Positions 25,660-37,024 of a stretch of 64,000 bases of DNA are shown here, in pieces. The DNA lies in contig NC_092628.1 in assembly GCF_039555335.1 (NCBI RefSeq), positions 64,241,235 through 64,305,234 of the forward strand, given 5' to 3'. A program made the position numbers and the translations under genes. The DNA comes from Amphiura filiformis. Lineage: Eukaryota > Echinodermata > Ophiuroidea > Amphilepidida > Amphiuridae. Positions within the stretch are counted from its first letter, which is position 1, and every line of letters starts with the position of its first letter. Under the pieces are notes generated by a model that saw nothing but the letters and a program-made list of their open reading frames with translations, searched no databases and was not told the DNA's origin.

Positions 25660-25903
25660 TTTGTGGTTTGAGGCAGAAAGGTATAAATATACTGCCTTCA
25701 AAGTAATTACTAATTATACAATATATACGGTACAGATCTTACTTGGGGCACAGTTGTTCTAATCAGTAACTATATTCTGAAAAGTACCAGTACTCCCAAA
25801 GTCCCGGCAAATGTGGGGCACTTGGTGGGAATTGTAAGCTGGGATTACATTGCATTATTAAACTGGTTGATATATATGCTCTTGGCGGTAGGGGTGTCAG
25901 CCT

Positions 25904-25996
25904 CAGGCCTCGAAATAAGGAGGACCCAAATTTGTGAGGACCCTCAAACATTTAAGATCGAGGGCCCAAATGAAATTTGGCTTATTTCGAGGCCTG
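25904..25996. mobile_element. Small hAT-type hairpin MITE
   Basis: The ends CAGGCCTCGAAATAAG and CTTATTTCGAGGCCTG are exact inverted repeats around a 60-bp interior. Related CCTTGAAATAAG motifs recur at 26472 and 39230. The flanks share only GTCAG, so the target duplication is not clear. Confidence 0.7.
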
Positions 25997-26068
25997 AGTC
26001 AGGGGGTGTGCATCATTTTGTATGTGTAATATCCCTCAGACCCTGCAATGTGTGGGATTGGATGCTGT

Positions 26069-26251
26069 TATAATTTGGTTCATCTCAAGTTTGGTAGTGA
26101 CGTCAATGCTACTTCACGGTTGTGCCATAAGTGTGTCGCTCAGCGTGTACACTCACTCAGGGCATTTTACTTTACGCGCACGATTTGATACTCCTGCGAG
26201 CGAAATACGCACGTATACGTCACTACCAAACTTGAGATGAACCAAATTATA
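26069..26251. mobile_element. TIR MITE, copy 1
   Basis: The 31-bp ends begin TATAATTTGGTTCATCTCAA and invert at 26221-26251. CpG-rich interior, non-coding. A diverged relative is at 29332-29521. Confidence 0.8.
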
Positions 26252-26470
26252 GAAACGATGGGATAGCAGGATACATCAGGCAGGGATCCCCAGGGGTCAG
26301 GATGTACCGGTACCGTACTTTACATGTTTTAATGTGCTTCCCGTTTAAACTTCTTCATGGAGATTTTGGAATATATGGAGAATATCTGGAATCTAAATTT
26401 AAGTAACGTGCAACCCTATCAAAATAATTATTTTTCCACAGCCTAATATACCATGTACCTAACTAATAAT

Positions 26471-26787
26471 AAGCCTTGAAATAAGCAGGCGCCAGGAGCA
26501 AATTTACCATCGTAAAGCCATCAATATTGCTGGACCTTGTAAAATTCACATGAACCAGTGAGCAATATAATTTTCTAAAATAAATTGCTCCTGGTTCCAG
26601 TTTTGTACACTTGATGCAGTAGTAGTGCTGGTATGCTGTATTGTATTTACATGCAGAAAATGATTTACTATTTGAATATTGCTCCTGTTTCTTCCGAAAT
26701 TGCTCCTGGTTCTTGAAAATTGTAGTGAACCAGGAACAATGTTCAAAAACAAATTGCTCTTGGTTCCAGTATGCTGATTTCAAGGCT
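26471..26787. repeat. Inverted repeat with GCTCCTGGTTC units
   Basis: AGCCTTGAAATAAGC at the left and GCTGATTTCAAGGCTT at the right frame several direct and inverted ATTGCTCCTGGTTC units. A similar arrangement with CCCCTGGTTC units occurs at 44905-44990. Probably a hAT-type relic; no target duplication seen. Confidence 0.55.
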
Positions 26788-27022
26788 TGCATGATGTACC
26801 ATGCCGTATCATGTTACTTAGGGAAATATTTTGCAACAATGTCGGTATTTCAGTTTAGTATCAATCATGTAAATTTATTGAAGATTCATTGTTCAGAATT
26901 TGCACAAATTAGATTTGATTTTCATGTACACTTCTAAGGCAGAACTTGTGCCAGCTCCTGGTAGACCTACGTTGCAAGAATCAAATGATTGTTGTCAAGT
27001 TCATTTATAATTGAATCAACAT

Positions 27023-27223
27023 TGGGCTATTCCAGTTGAAATCCATACTCCTCCCTATGGAAGATATGACCATGACTTTAATCTCACACCTGTATACATG
27101 TAGGGGTGTAGACTTCAAATGGAGTCACCCATTCAGATAACCCTATTTGAAATTCACACTCCATGTATGTGAAATTAAGGTAATGTCTTCCTTAGGTGTG
27201 TGGATTTCAACTGGAATAGCCCA
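27023..27223. mobile_element. TIR MITE, copy 1 (GGGCTATTCCAGTTG family)
   Basis: TGGGCTATTCCAGTTGAAAT at the left is inverted at the right. A second copy is at 58368-58526. Internal matches include GACCTTAAT-like and GGGTGTAGA-type blocks. Non-coding. Confidence 0.85.
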
Positions 27224-27797
27224 TTGATTCTCATGCTCTGATACTAGAATTCCATGATATTCTACCCTAATATATGTAGTTCAGGTGGCTTTCTGCATGC
27301 AGCTATAAAATAGATGTGTAGAAAAGGTTCTTGTAGTAAACTTTTTTCCTAACACTATGCAGCCTGCAGGGTTAGAATTTTGGTATTAAATCACAACATG
27401 TTTCTTTTTGGGAAACCATTCTTCAATTCTAAATAACCCTGGATGACTGGAAATACAAATGAACACATCTGTGAGGTTTTTTTAATTGTTTTAACTTTTT
27501 AAGAAATGATGTACATCTGTGTTTATGTTGCTAATTTTGTTGTTTTATTTCATTTTTAAAAAGTGGATACTACATACATGTACATGTATATAATATTTAT
27601 AAATAAGCTGAAGTAATTATGTATCATGAATTCATGATGGAACTTGTACACCTCACTTCTCTCCTAAATCTCAAATGTAAATCGGAACTGTTGCAGTGAG
27701 TGACCAATTATTTTCCAAATATTTGTGGATTCATAAATTGGTAGGTTAAGTGGAGATGTGCACAAATATCTTCAATGCCGAATTTGAATACTCGTAA
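27224..27797. other. Unremarkable intergenic stretch
   Basis: AT-rich sequence with a TACATGTACATGTATA palindromic run near 27580. No gene or bounded element seen. Confidence 0.5.
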
Positions 27798-28657
27798 TAT
27801 GTGACGTGTCATGTCAAAAGGAGACACTATTGGGCAGGATCGTAAATGGAGAAATAGCCAAAAATCTGCACTGGGTGATTTTTTCGCAATTTGGGTTTGT
27901 TGCGAATTTGTGATGTTATTAATGTTTAAAATATTGTCTGATTGTTTCAGGCCGGAATATAACTGGCATCTGGTAATTTTTGAGACATTTTTCTAGGCAA
28001 TTCCTACTCTCAACACTGTCAATAATATTTTTTAAACTTAAAGGCCGATATCTCAATTTCCAATTTTATAACACCATAACTTACGAACTCAATATCTTCG
28101 CTTGGGAATGTCCGATTTCATTGGTGAAAACGGCATTGTGGAGCAAATTTAGAGTTGGGCGACTACAATGTATCACTTTTTTCCTAGTCGACTAGTCGGC
28201 AGCAAATAGTCACGACTACGACTATAGTCGCAACTATCTGTGGTCAGAATTGAACCAAAAAATCGGGTGAAAGTTTAATTTACAATAACAAGTCAACAAG
28301 ACCAATTTAATGATGATTTATTCATTTTATGATTACTTGTTTGTATAGTGTTACTATTGGTAAGACAATGACTAACGTTTTTATTACAGTTTATATGAAG
28401 TAATTGGTTGTTTTTGGTGTGGATATCTGGCACTTTTAACGTGATTTTGTAACATTTAAATATAGTTGGGTTGGACGACTTTTGGTTTTCAATAGTCGTA
28501 GTCGCGACTACCAGTAATAGTCGCAACCAACGACTATTGGCGACTTAGTCGCCCAAGTCTAAGCAAATTATCTCTATATTAATTAATAAGATATGTAAAA
28601 ACCTCAAAATTGATAACCTGCCCAAAAGTGTCTCCTTTTGACATGACACGTCACATA
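27798..28657. mobile_element. TATGTGAC-type TIR element (host of a nested hAT)
   Basis: TATGTGACGTGTCATGTCAA opens a 31-bp terminal repeat (continuing AAGGAGACACT) that inverts at 28627-28657. Removing the nested hAT-like element leaves about 440 bp. The TATGTGAC terminus is shared with 30356-30614 and 34578-34815. No coding sequence. Confidence 0.85.
28150..28561. mobile_element. hAT-like element nested in 27798-28657
   Basis: The ends TAGAGTTGGGCGACTA and TAGTCGCCCAAGTCTA are inverted (15/16). AGCAAATT (8 bp) flanks both sides exactly (28142-28149, 28562-28569). Many GTCG/CGAC subterminal motifs (for example AGTCGCGACTA) are typical of hAT termini. It inserted after its host element. Confidence 0.92.
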
Positions 28658-30235
28658 TATTGAACCTACATGTAATTAGCACCTCTCCTGCTTGTTAGCA
28701 CTCATGTGAATTCCACAGGAAATATCATGGTATTCAACCTAATTAGTGGCGCTACACTATTTCAAAACTTATTTTGGGTGGTGGGCATCAACCTGAAATG
28801 GGTGCAGCATTTTCACAAATTGCAGTTCCTTGTTTAACCTTGAATTGCAGAATTATTTTGGGGATTATTTTGCATGCACAGTGTCCAGGTTCACCTTCAT
28901 AACATATTAAAGTGTACTTTTTTAGCCAAAACACATTTGCCTTATTGTAGGAAGTACATGTACAATGGAACCTCATGAACGCACACAAAAAAACCTGATT
29001 TGATTTAATACAAAATGTTCTCATTCAGTCCCAAGCAAACATATATACCTTTTCACAGTTCAATGAGTGTGTTAATGTGGTTCTACTGCAATTGTGTTAC
29101 ATAATATATAGTCAACAATTGATATGTACTATACGGGTAATATTAGAGCATGATTGATACCTAAGAAGTGAAATTAAATCACTTTCTGTACAGACAAAAA
29201 TTTGTGGGGCATGGGTAAATGTAATGTTCCAAACCAATCATAAATGTGTGTGATTTATTAAAAATTTTGGTTAATTTTTCACTCTTCCATAAGATTGCAT
29301 GTCCTTTGTGAATTCAGAACCTGCATATGTACTTTAGTTCACCTCGACAGCATTCGTGATATCAATTCTTTTTCCTAGTTGTGCCGCAAGTGCAAACATG
29401 CCGACAAACCACCCTTGTAGATCATGTGTGTGTACTCTCTGCCTGATCTACTTTAAACATGTGATTTGATCCTGCATCCACTGAAATATGCACCTGTCAT
29501 AACTTGAGGTGAACCAAAGAATAGTTGCAAATAGCATTGCACACATTTTTTCCTTGATTGTATGTCCCATAGAGTGTACTTTACTACTTGAATTCCACCA
29601 GGAATATTATCGTGCTTAATTTCCATTGTCAGATTTCACACACCACATTCACACTTCTGGGTGGAGATGATGATACACGTAACACAACCACTGGAATAGT
29701 GCATGATGGGACATATATAAATTGGATAAAGTCTACATGTATATTGCAGTGAATGCAGTCTAGGCGTGGGAAGAGCTGCATATCTTGAAACAAAATTAGA
29801 TAATCTTCAATACTAAGCTACATGAACAGCAGCATAGCTAGCCTAATAGGGGGGTGACAAGGCCAAATTTTCATCCCCATTTGTAAATTTTTTGTCCCAT
29901 TTTTAGTCATTTGAATGATACTTGACTGTTCGCCATCCCCATTTTATCTCTGAAAGATTTTTGTGGTGAGACAATTTGCCCCTTGGCTCCCCCTGGCTAT
30001 GCCACTGTTCATGAACTGTTTAAACAGCATAATTATACTTTCTATACTGTGCAATTATAATATTTTTGTGATGCATATGACTACTGTATAAAACAATGAA
30101 CTGAATTAATAAATAGTTTTGTTTTGAAATGAACTACATTTGTTAGAATGCCTTTATCCTTGATTTTTGATACATTTAGACTATTATTTAAAACTAAGTG
30201 AAGGGAGGGGACTTGCGTATATTATATTGGGCACA
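28658..30235. other. Intergenic stretch with one MITE relic
   Basis: Apart from the diverged MITE at 29332-29521, nothing bounded is seen. The motif TACATGTA recurs, as elsewhere in the window. No coding frame with family resemblance. Confidence 0.5.
29332..29521. mobile_element. TIR MITE, diverged copy 2
   Basis: TTTAGTTCACCTC at the left and GAGGTGAACCAAAG at the right, with an internal TTGTGCCGCAAGTG block that matches TTGTGCCATAAGTG in 26069-26251. Older than that copy. Confidence 0.6.
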
Positions 30236-30880
30236 TACAGATAGCAAAAGAATTAAGGAACCAGTCGTTTTCACCCCTGTATATCCTGAACAAAGACATA
30301 TACATGTATGTCATAATTAGAACCAGCAGCCAATAGCGGCATCTTTTAGCTCGCATATGTGACACGATCTGGTCCATGGGGGCCAAAGGAGGCATATTTG
30401 AAAATTGTGTTACTAGCATCATTACCTTCTACAAACATTTATAGGCTATCATACTGAAAACACCAAAGGTCTAGCATACTTGATCCTAAAGTTATGAAGT
30501 TTTGTGATGTGTATTTTTTTATGTATTTTATTATTTTTTACTCCATATATGTTTGCCTTTATCTCAGTTCAAATTTGCCGCCTTTAGCCCCCATGGACCA
30601 GATTGTGTCACATATAAGACCTTCGTTGAAATTGGTCCAGAAATAAAAACAAGAAAGATACAAATTCAAAATTTGGAGATAGCTCTATTGAATTGATTTG
30701 TACACAGCATTCCTGAACAAAAGAACTAGCGCTTTGCTTTTCATTGATTCGAACATTAAAATATAAATAAATGAGGTCTTAATTTTGACATACGGCCTAT
30801 GTCTTTGTTTAGGATATACATGTATAGGGGTGAACTGAACATAACTGGTACCGTAATTCTTTTGCTGTCTCTTTATACAA
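30236..30880. repeat. Inverted-arm repeat hosting a MITE
   Basis: The left arm (30240-30330: GCAAAAGAATTAAGG, TTCACCCCTGTATATCC, GAACAAAGACATA) is inverted at 30780-30880. The family also occurs at 9826-10330. A TATGTGAC-type MITE is inserted in the middle. Confidence 0.7.
30356..30614. mobile_element. TATGTGAC-type MITE
   Basis: The ends TATGTGACACGATCTGGTCC and GGACCAGATTGTGTCACATA are inverted, with CATGGGGGC just inside both ends. It shares its first 8 bp with 27798-28657 and its first 14 (one difference) with 34578-34815. Confidence 0.85.
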
Positions 30881-33580
30881 TAGGTACAAAGTTCATATAT
30901 AAACTGTTTTGGTGACCCTTTTTCAGTTGCAGACTCCTGCCACTACCAACATTTCCTATTTCAGCTCCGTTCAGTTCTTATGCCCAAATTTTACAGCATC
31001 TTCGATGAAGTTATATTTTCATGCCCAAATAACACCAATTTTGAGCAGTTTTAAGCAGATTTAATTTCTCAATATCCTATTTTGGAAGAGAATCTCGGTT
31101 CCCAAGCCTTTCGAGAGGGGGAGAAAATCATTTCCCCAAGACGCTTTATAAGATAAGATCAGCATACTTTATTAAAAAGGTTTCTAAGTGGCCCCTACCA
31201 GGTCAGCATTTGTCCTGCGACCCACATGACAAGATTACAATTCACATCTCTATGCTAACAAAATTCTTAAGCTCCCTTAACTCAATGTAGTGTAGCTAGC
31301 TACCACATCAACCCATTTGCTCCTGGGCCATACAAAATGAAAGCCTTTGACCAGCTAAATACCAGTTTCATTCAGAGCAGAAGTACATGTAGATCAAGTT
31401 TGGATGAATACCATAACAATATATTAGAACTCGCTGTACCCTCAGTGTGCTGCTAAAGCCTGGATAACGTTTGGAAGGTCAAAAATAGGCAATTATACAA
31501 ATTATGGGAAAACCTAATATTCTGGTTACAACTATGACCAAGGGGATGCTAATCACAACCAATACCAAAACACAATAATCAGCATGTCATATTCATTTCA
31601 ATCTTATGTTTTATTTTACAGCATAATTACACCTATGATCTAAATGTTCCATTAAATACATCTCAACGTGAGCTTTTAACATATCCAATTTACATTAGTG
31701 TACAATTTATAAATTAAATAGTAAAGAAATAAAACAACAATATCAACATTTGAGTTGATAAGCAGCAATGAAATATATTGGTAACAGAACTGAAAACAAA
31801 GTTGTTACCAATTTATGTTCCTGTACACTTTTTACTGTTGCAGTACCAATTGTAGTATTCACAATCACATGTTTTGGAAACATGCAAAATATTATGTAGC
31901 TTTGGAAAAACAAACAATATCAACATCTAGTGTAACTTTTGACTATCACATAAGCACAAGCAGGGTACAAATACAAAATGAAATTAATAAATGGGTTGCT
32001 CGTTTGCAATTCTGTTAAATCTACAAATGTTACAAGGATCATTTGTGGATTTTTTTGTACAGAGGATCGTGAAAAGGTTTCCAAAGTTACCCTTAATATG
32101 ATCTAGGACTGCAAAATTACAAAACTTCCCTCAAAATTACAAAACTTCCCTCCTCTTGTAACAAATAATTAAATCAATCCTTTCTTGATTTATACTGTAA
32201 GCTGGTATGTTCTGAAAAAAACATGTGCAGAATGTTTGTTAAAAGCAAATTTCTGCTGGATTCTGTATCTTTGGGTGTTCTAAAAATGTTCAAAATTAGC
32301 ATGCCATTTTTCTAACCCAAGATGGTGGCCAATATAGATATAACCCAAGATGGTGGCCAATATAGATATAACAATTCAACATGGTCAGATCAAATTATAC
32401 AATATCACTGATTGTCTTTGACCTTTTGCCTATTTTATCCTCTGACTCATTAACCAATCGTATTGAAGATATGTGACCATGACTTTTTGATTAGAGAAGG
32501 AATATGAAATATTGTATATCTTGATTAGATCATGTTTAATTTGTTACATGCATACTGTGGAAGGTAGGCATGTTGTCTATGGGGGACGACGATAAGTGTG
32601 GGGTACATTAGAAAACTAAAAAATAGCACATACAGCACGAGCGTACAAAAAAGAGTTTGCTAGTATACAAATATTAACCGTCTATGAGTGTGATGGTCGA
32701 AAGCTGATTACAAGGTGAAAGATGGATTGTTCCATTCCACGAGCCGGAACGGCGAGTGGAATGGAACAATACATCTTTTACCTTGTGATTAGATTTCGAC
32801 CATTACACAAATTTAAGACAGTTAATATTTGTTTAATATCACTCGTACATAAATTCTATTACTAAATACAATTTAAGGTAGGAAATACATTTTTTCATCA
32901 ACATAACACCATGCTTTGCCGTGATATACTTCACATTTTGGGGTCCACCCCATAACTAAATCGGCGAGTACAAGAGTCCGCGCACGGCTTGGCGCAGGCG
33001 CACTACGGCAAAGCACATGATGGTAAAAACTATCACACGGAGAGGCTGATGGTAAAAATGATAAATGGTAATCAACCAATGAACTGTCTAGAATTTATGT
33101 ATGAGTGATATAATAAGCGCTGGTAAGTTGAGCGCTCCGTGTATGCTCAGATGAGCGATGTCGCCAAGCCCCAACACATTACTGGGCTCAGCTGAATTAA
33201 AGTATGCTTCTAGAGCACAGGCATGGAACATTCATAAGCAGGGTAGTGAGACTTCCGATTTAAATCTGAATTAGGACTTTTTTATTTTTATTTTCAGCTC
33301 TTTTTCTGCACTTGCTCTGTACAAAAGTGTAGGAGCTTACCAAGTTCTTCACTAATTTTAGACTCTTCATACCTCTTTTCATAATTAGATTGCACTTTTT
33401 ATATGGACCATATTTACCATGACAAATTCAAACACATTCGACACCAATGAATAATGCATATATATAAATTGATTTCAAAATTGAATGGCTTAGCAGAAAT
33501 ACATCTCCATTTGCTGCGGTGTATGATGGCCTGCCTGTGGTATGCAGGAGTCCACTCATTAACACTGCATGCCCTTCAGT
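30881..33580. other. Intergenic stretch, little structure
   Basis: Contains a 28-bp unit (TAACCCAAGATGGTGGCCAA and 8 more bases) repeated twice in tandem at 32313-32370, and the hairpin at 32669-32830. Otherwise AT-rich with no coding frame of any known family. Confidence 0.5.
32669..32830. mobile_element. Hairpin MITE of about 160 bp
   Basis: AAATATTAACCGTCT pairs with a diverged right end, and the inner arms pair strongly: ATTGTTCCATTCCAC / GTGGAATGGAACAAT, TACAAGGTGAAAGATG / CATCTTTTACCTTGT, GATGGTCGAAA / TTTCGACCAT. The loop is near 32748. Similar outer pieces reach 33110 (TATGAGTGATATAATAAGCG), so it may be part of a larger foldback. Confidence 0.7.
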
Positions 33581-33712
33581 CAGTCTACTCTGAAGTACAA
33601 AGTACCGACGCATTGTGCCGACTTTGAAGGCACGCATACCTGCAGCAGAGACGCAGCACTGCGCACTGTTTACGCGCGCGTTGTCACTTTGTACTTCAGA
33701 GTGGACAAACTG
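33581..33712. mobile_element. TIR MITE of about 130 bp
   Basis: ACTCTGAAGTACAAAGT at 33587 and its inverse ACTTTGTACTTCAGAGT at 33685 lie inside slightly diverged outer ends. The interior is CpG-rich (GTTTACGCGCGCG). Confidence 0.7.
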
Positions 33713-33950
33713 TATACAAGTGCACTCGTATACCAGACAATAAGATACACACAGCTAAGGAGATTAATCCTTCTGTGAAGCCACTGATTCAAATGTCAAC
33801 TTCATAAGAGATATCAATTCATGAAACTAGTTTTTGATAAATGGCAAATAATGGCAGAGTTAATAATTAAGCTAATTACTTAATAAATTGCCTTATATTT
33901 TGTTGTTCAAAGTTGTGAATAGTGTTAACAGAATAAGAAATGGTGATCTA

Positions 33951-34397
33951 TTGATCACAACACAGTGGGTTGTTCACCTGATATTTATTGGATTGTTGAA
34001 GCCACTACCTTTGACAGTAGAATGATGTAGACCTTTAATCAGCTGTTGTCCTGTGGCATAAAGACTGGACACAACAACCTGTATCATTCAAAATGATTGG
34101 TATACATACATGTAGTTTCCATGATCTGATAACAACCTGTTGCTAAAATAACTTGTCATCACACGTAGATGTGTGTAAGTATAGCATGTGGATAACTGCT
34201 GATTTTGTATAGAAGAGGTAGTCAATTAAATAAGTTTCCACTGACAGAGTTGCAATCATTTTGATAGGCAAAGTCCTGTGTTCTCATTTAGAGGATGGTC
34301 CAATGTAAATTTACCACTTGATCCCTCTTTCTGTTGTCAAAGGTTGTAGCTTCAACAACAACACATTTCAGGTGAACAACTCCTGTGTTGTGATCAA
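33951..34397. mobile_element. TIR element of about 450 bp
   Basis: TTGATCACAACACAG, then GTTGTTCACCTGA, is inverted at the right end (TCAGGTGAACAAC, CTGTGTTGTGATCAA). Inner inverted pieces TGTTGAAGCC / GCTTCAACA and CCTTTGACA / TGTCAAAGG extend the arms. Non-coding. Confidence 0.75.
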
Positions 34398-34577
34398 CCT
34401 TTTGTCCAATACAGATGATTATTAAATAATTTACACAAAGTCTCATTTCAAAGTTTTGACAAGTTAATATGACAAATTCAAGAATGCAATCATGATTGTA
34501 TATTGAATAAGACTATTACACATATCTGTGCATGTCACTTACTTGCAATAGAAGTTTAAGAGTGTTTCATATCAAAT

Positions 34578-34815
34578 ATGTGACATGATCAAGGGAATGA
34601 GTCAGATGTCGCTGAGATATTCGCAAAAACAGTGTTCAAATTCTTTTGTTTTATTTTGTTTTCAGCTATTGATAAATCGCTCATAACTCGGTAACCAGAT
34701 GTCCGATTTTGATGGAATTTGCATCAAAATGTAGCATTCGTAAACGATAATGATGTAAAAACATCCAATTGAAAGTTGCCGACATGTGACTCATTCCCCT
34801 TGATCATGTCACATA
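34578..34815. mobile_element. TATGTGAC-type MITE
   Basis: The ends TATGTGACATGATCAAGGG (continuing AATGAGTCA) and the inverse with CCCTTGATCATGTCACATA. It belongs with 30356-30614 by terminal sequence, but the interiors differ. Confidence 0.85.
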
Positions 34816-36279
34816 CAAGTTGTTATATCAGTGAAAGTGGATTTTGTTGCATTATTATCTGTTCCAGGTCCAGTGATACCTCATGCAAATTGTCCTGGGT
34901 AGCATATGTTAACTAGAGGGGTATGTGTTGCGTTGTGTTGATAACACCTAGCCCCATAATAGCAGTGCTATGGATTTTTAATTTTTTTAAGTAAAATGTA
35001 ATACCTAGTAGTATTACCAGAGACTTCTCTGGTATTACAATATATCCAAAGGGCCAAGGAAATGAATGAGGACATCACTGGAGCTAAACAGATTATAGTT
35101 ACATTTAACTTTGCACTATTCCAAGATAGCGGTAAGAAAAAAAAATCAAACCAGTTAACAGTTTCATTTTAGATGAAGCAAAAACTGTTTGAAATAATTG
35201 CAGAGTGAAAAACTAATGCAAAAAATATGTCTGTGTAATTATATTTGGTTATTTACATGTATCTTCACCAATAACACAAAAGTACACCATTCACACAACA
35301 TATTATGGTACGTATTTAAAAGCACGGTTGGAGAACTTACTCTAAGGTGGCTGCATAGTGTTGAAAAAAGCTACAATAATAATAACACACCCTTCCACAA
35401 ATCCAAGGTTAAATAACATGGACTTTTCAGTCTCTATATAAATGTATGAAAGAAAGAAATATTTATCAATGAAATTAAAATTACGTGATGTGCAAGAAAG
35501 AATTCTCACTTTTAGGTGAATAAAGTTAACCAACAACCAATGTTCACTTGAAACATTGGTTGGTATTTATATCTAAAAGATCATTTTGTAATGCTTAAGA
35601 TTTGAAACATTGCACAAGCTTGGCTACTACTCTTTCAATGTCCTGCAACAAGTTCATTTCCACTTGTTTGATATATGTTTATATACATGAAATTCTTTTC
35701 CACTGCCCTAGACCATGAGGTGCAGAGCACTTTACACAGCCCTGAATAAACCAACAGGCATAAAAAGAAGATACAAAATGTTTTTGTAACATTGGTAATG
35801 TATACTTATACTTTAGCAGCAATTTCATTGTAACATGATAATCTCTGCTGTAGTCATTAGACAGCAGCTAGCATTCAACCATTGACAGTGAATGGTGTGT
35901 TAAAGTAGATTATACTTCGCACACATACATAAATGTGAATAACAATGCAAGTAAAGGCACATGATGACAGAAACACACTATATAGATAGCAGAAATGTGA
36001 AGAATGAGTGATACACTCATACAACCAGCAAATAGCTTTGTATTCAGCATTGTGTATTTACATGAGCCTGGAAATAATACAGTATTATTACCTCCCTTGA
36101 AAATATGTATATTGTGAATACAGTCTGTCTCCTCTCAAGTTGAGATTAACAGCATGTTGGATTGCACAGTGGCACATTCAAATCAAGCTAACCTAATCCC
36201 ATGGGCGTATACATGTGTAGAAGGGCGATTTGTCCGTACGCTGGTAATACAACTGTGTAATAAACGCACTGGTTCCAAC
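34816..36279. other. Unremarkable intergenic stretch
   Basis: AT-rich. Short frames such as 35198-35416 have no recognisable product. No bounded repeat detected by eye. Confidence 0.5.
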
Positions 36280-36635
36280 CAGCCCTCAAATTAAGGATCT
36301 GAAGGGGCACAGCAACTTTTTTAGGGCAAGTTGATAATTGCCTTGGATTTTCACTTAAAAGGCAAGGCAGCACAGCAGTTTGTAATATTTCAAGAGGGCA
36401 TCATGGCAGCTGTTGAAAATTTGAGAAGGGCACCAAGGCAATTTCTCAAAAGTGAAGAAAACACACACAAAAATAGATAGATGATTTTATAATGAAGGCA
36501 GGGCTGGGGCACCGACGGCAACTTCATTAGAGGGCACGGCAAGTGACTGCCTTGGGTAAAGTACATATTTTGAGGGCATTACGGCAGTGGGGTTGGGCAC
36601 CCACGGCAAAATGCCATGGGTTAATTCAAGGGCTG
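36280..36635. mobile_element. hAT-like MITE, long form
   Basis: The ends CAGCCCTCAAATTAAGG and the inverse TTAATTCAAGGGCTG. GTTCCAAC flanks exactly on both sides (36272-36279, 36636-36643). Interior motifs AGGGCACGGCAA and GGGGCACCGACGGCA are shared with the shorter copy at 42086-42314, which lacks about 127 bp. Confidence 0.94.
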
Positions 36636-36853
36636 GTTCCAACCTACCACTGTGAAATACAACATGGCGATACTTGAGACGAGACAAACTATTTATTGTT
36701 AGATTGTTCTTTGAAAACAAGTTCATTGAATATGTTAAAATGTGAAATGGTTTTGAATGAGCAATCTAACATTGTGTTAAAATAAGTGGCATAGCAAAAG
36801 AAGGATGGAGCCCAGGGCCTCTGACTTCCATACCTAAGGTCCATTGGTACATC

Positions 36854-37016
36854 CAGTGTTCGAAATATGCCTCAAAAAGTTACAGGCCAGCCAGGCTTGA
36901 CCGTAAAAAGTTACCAGCCAGCCGGGCTGGAAACTAGATGCCAGTCAGAAAAGTTACCGGCCAGGCCAAAAAGTTACAGGCCAATGGCCGGCTGACCGGC
37001 CCTATTTCGAACGCTG
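36854..37016. mobile_element. hAT-like MITE with internal AAGTTAC repeats
   Basis: The ends CAGTGTTCGAAAT and ATTTCGAACGCTG, with exact 8-bp flanks GGTACATC (36846-36853, 37017-37024). The interior has four AAAAGTTAC(A/C)(A/G)GCCAG-like units spaced roughly 30-36 bp apart. Confidence 0.94.
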
Positions 37017-37024
37017 GGTACATC

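Larger units (their letters stand above)
25780..26330 (+). repeat. Interspersed repeat interrupted by two MITEs
   Basis: Related to 11860-12090 through ATTGTAAGCTGGGATTACAT and nearby blocks. It is broken by hairpins at 25904-25996 and 26069-26251, which shows layered insertions downstream of DNAJC30. The DNAJC30 3' UTR may run into it; no clear AATAAA lies within 200 bp of the stop. Confidence 0.45.

Noticed and set aside
25904-26787. Coding exon of a neighbour gene near DNAJC30
   Set aside because: The open frames coincide with inverted repeats, and the translations mirror each other across the hairpins.
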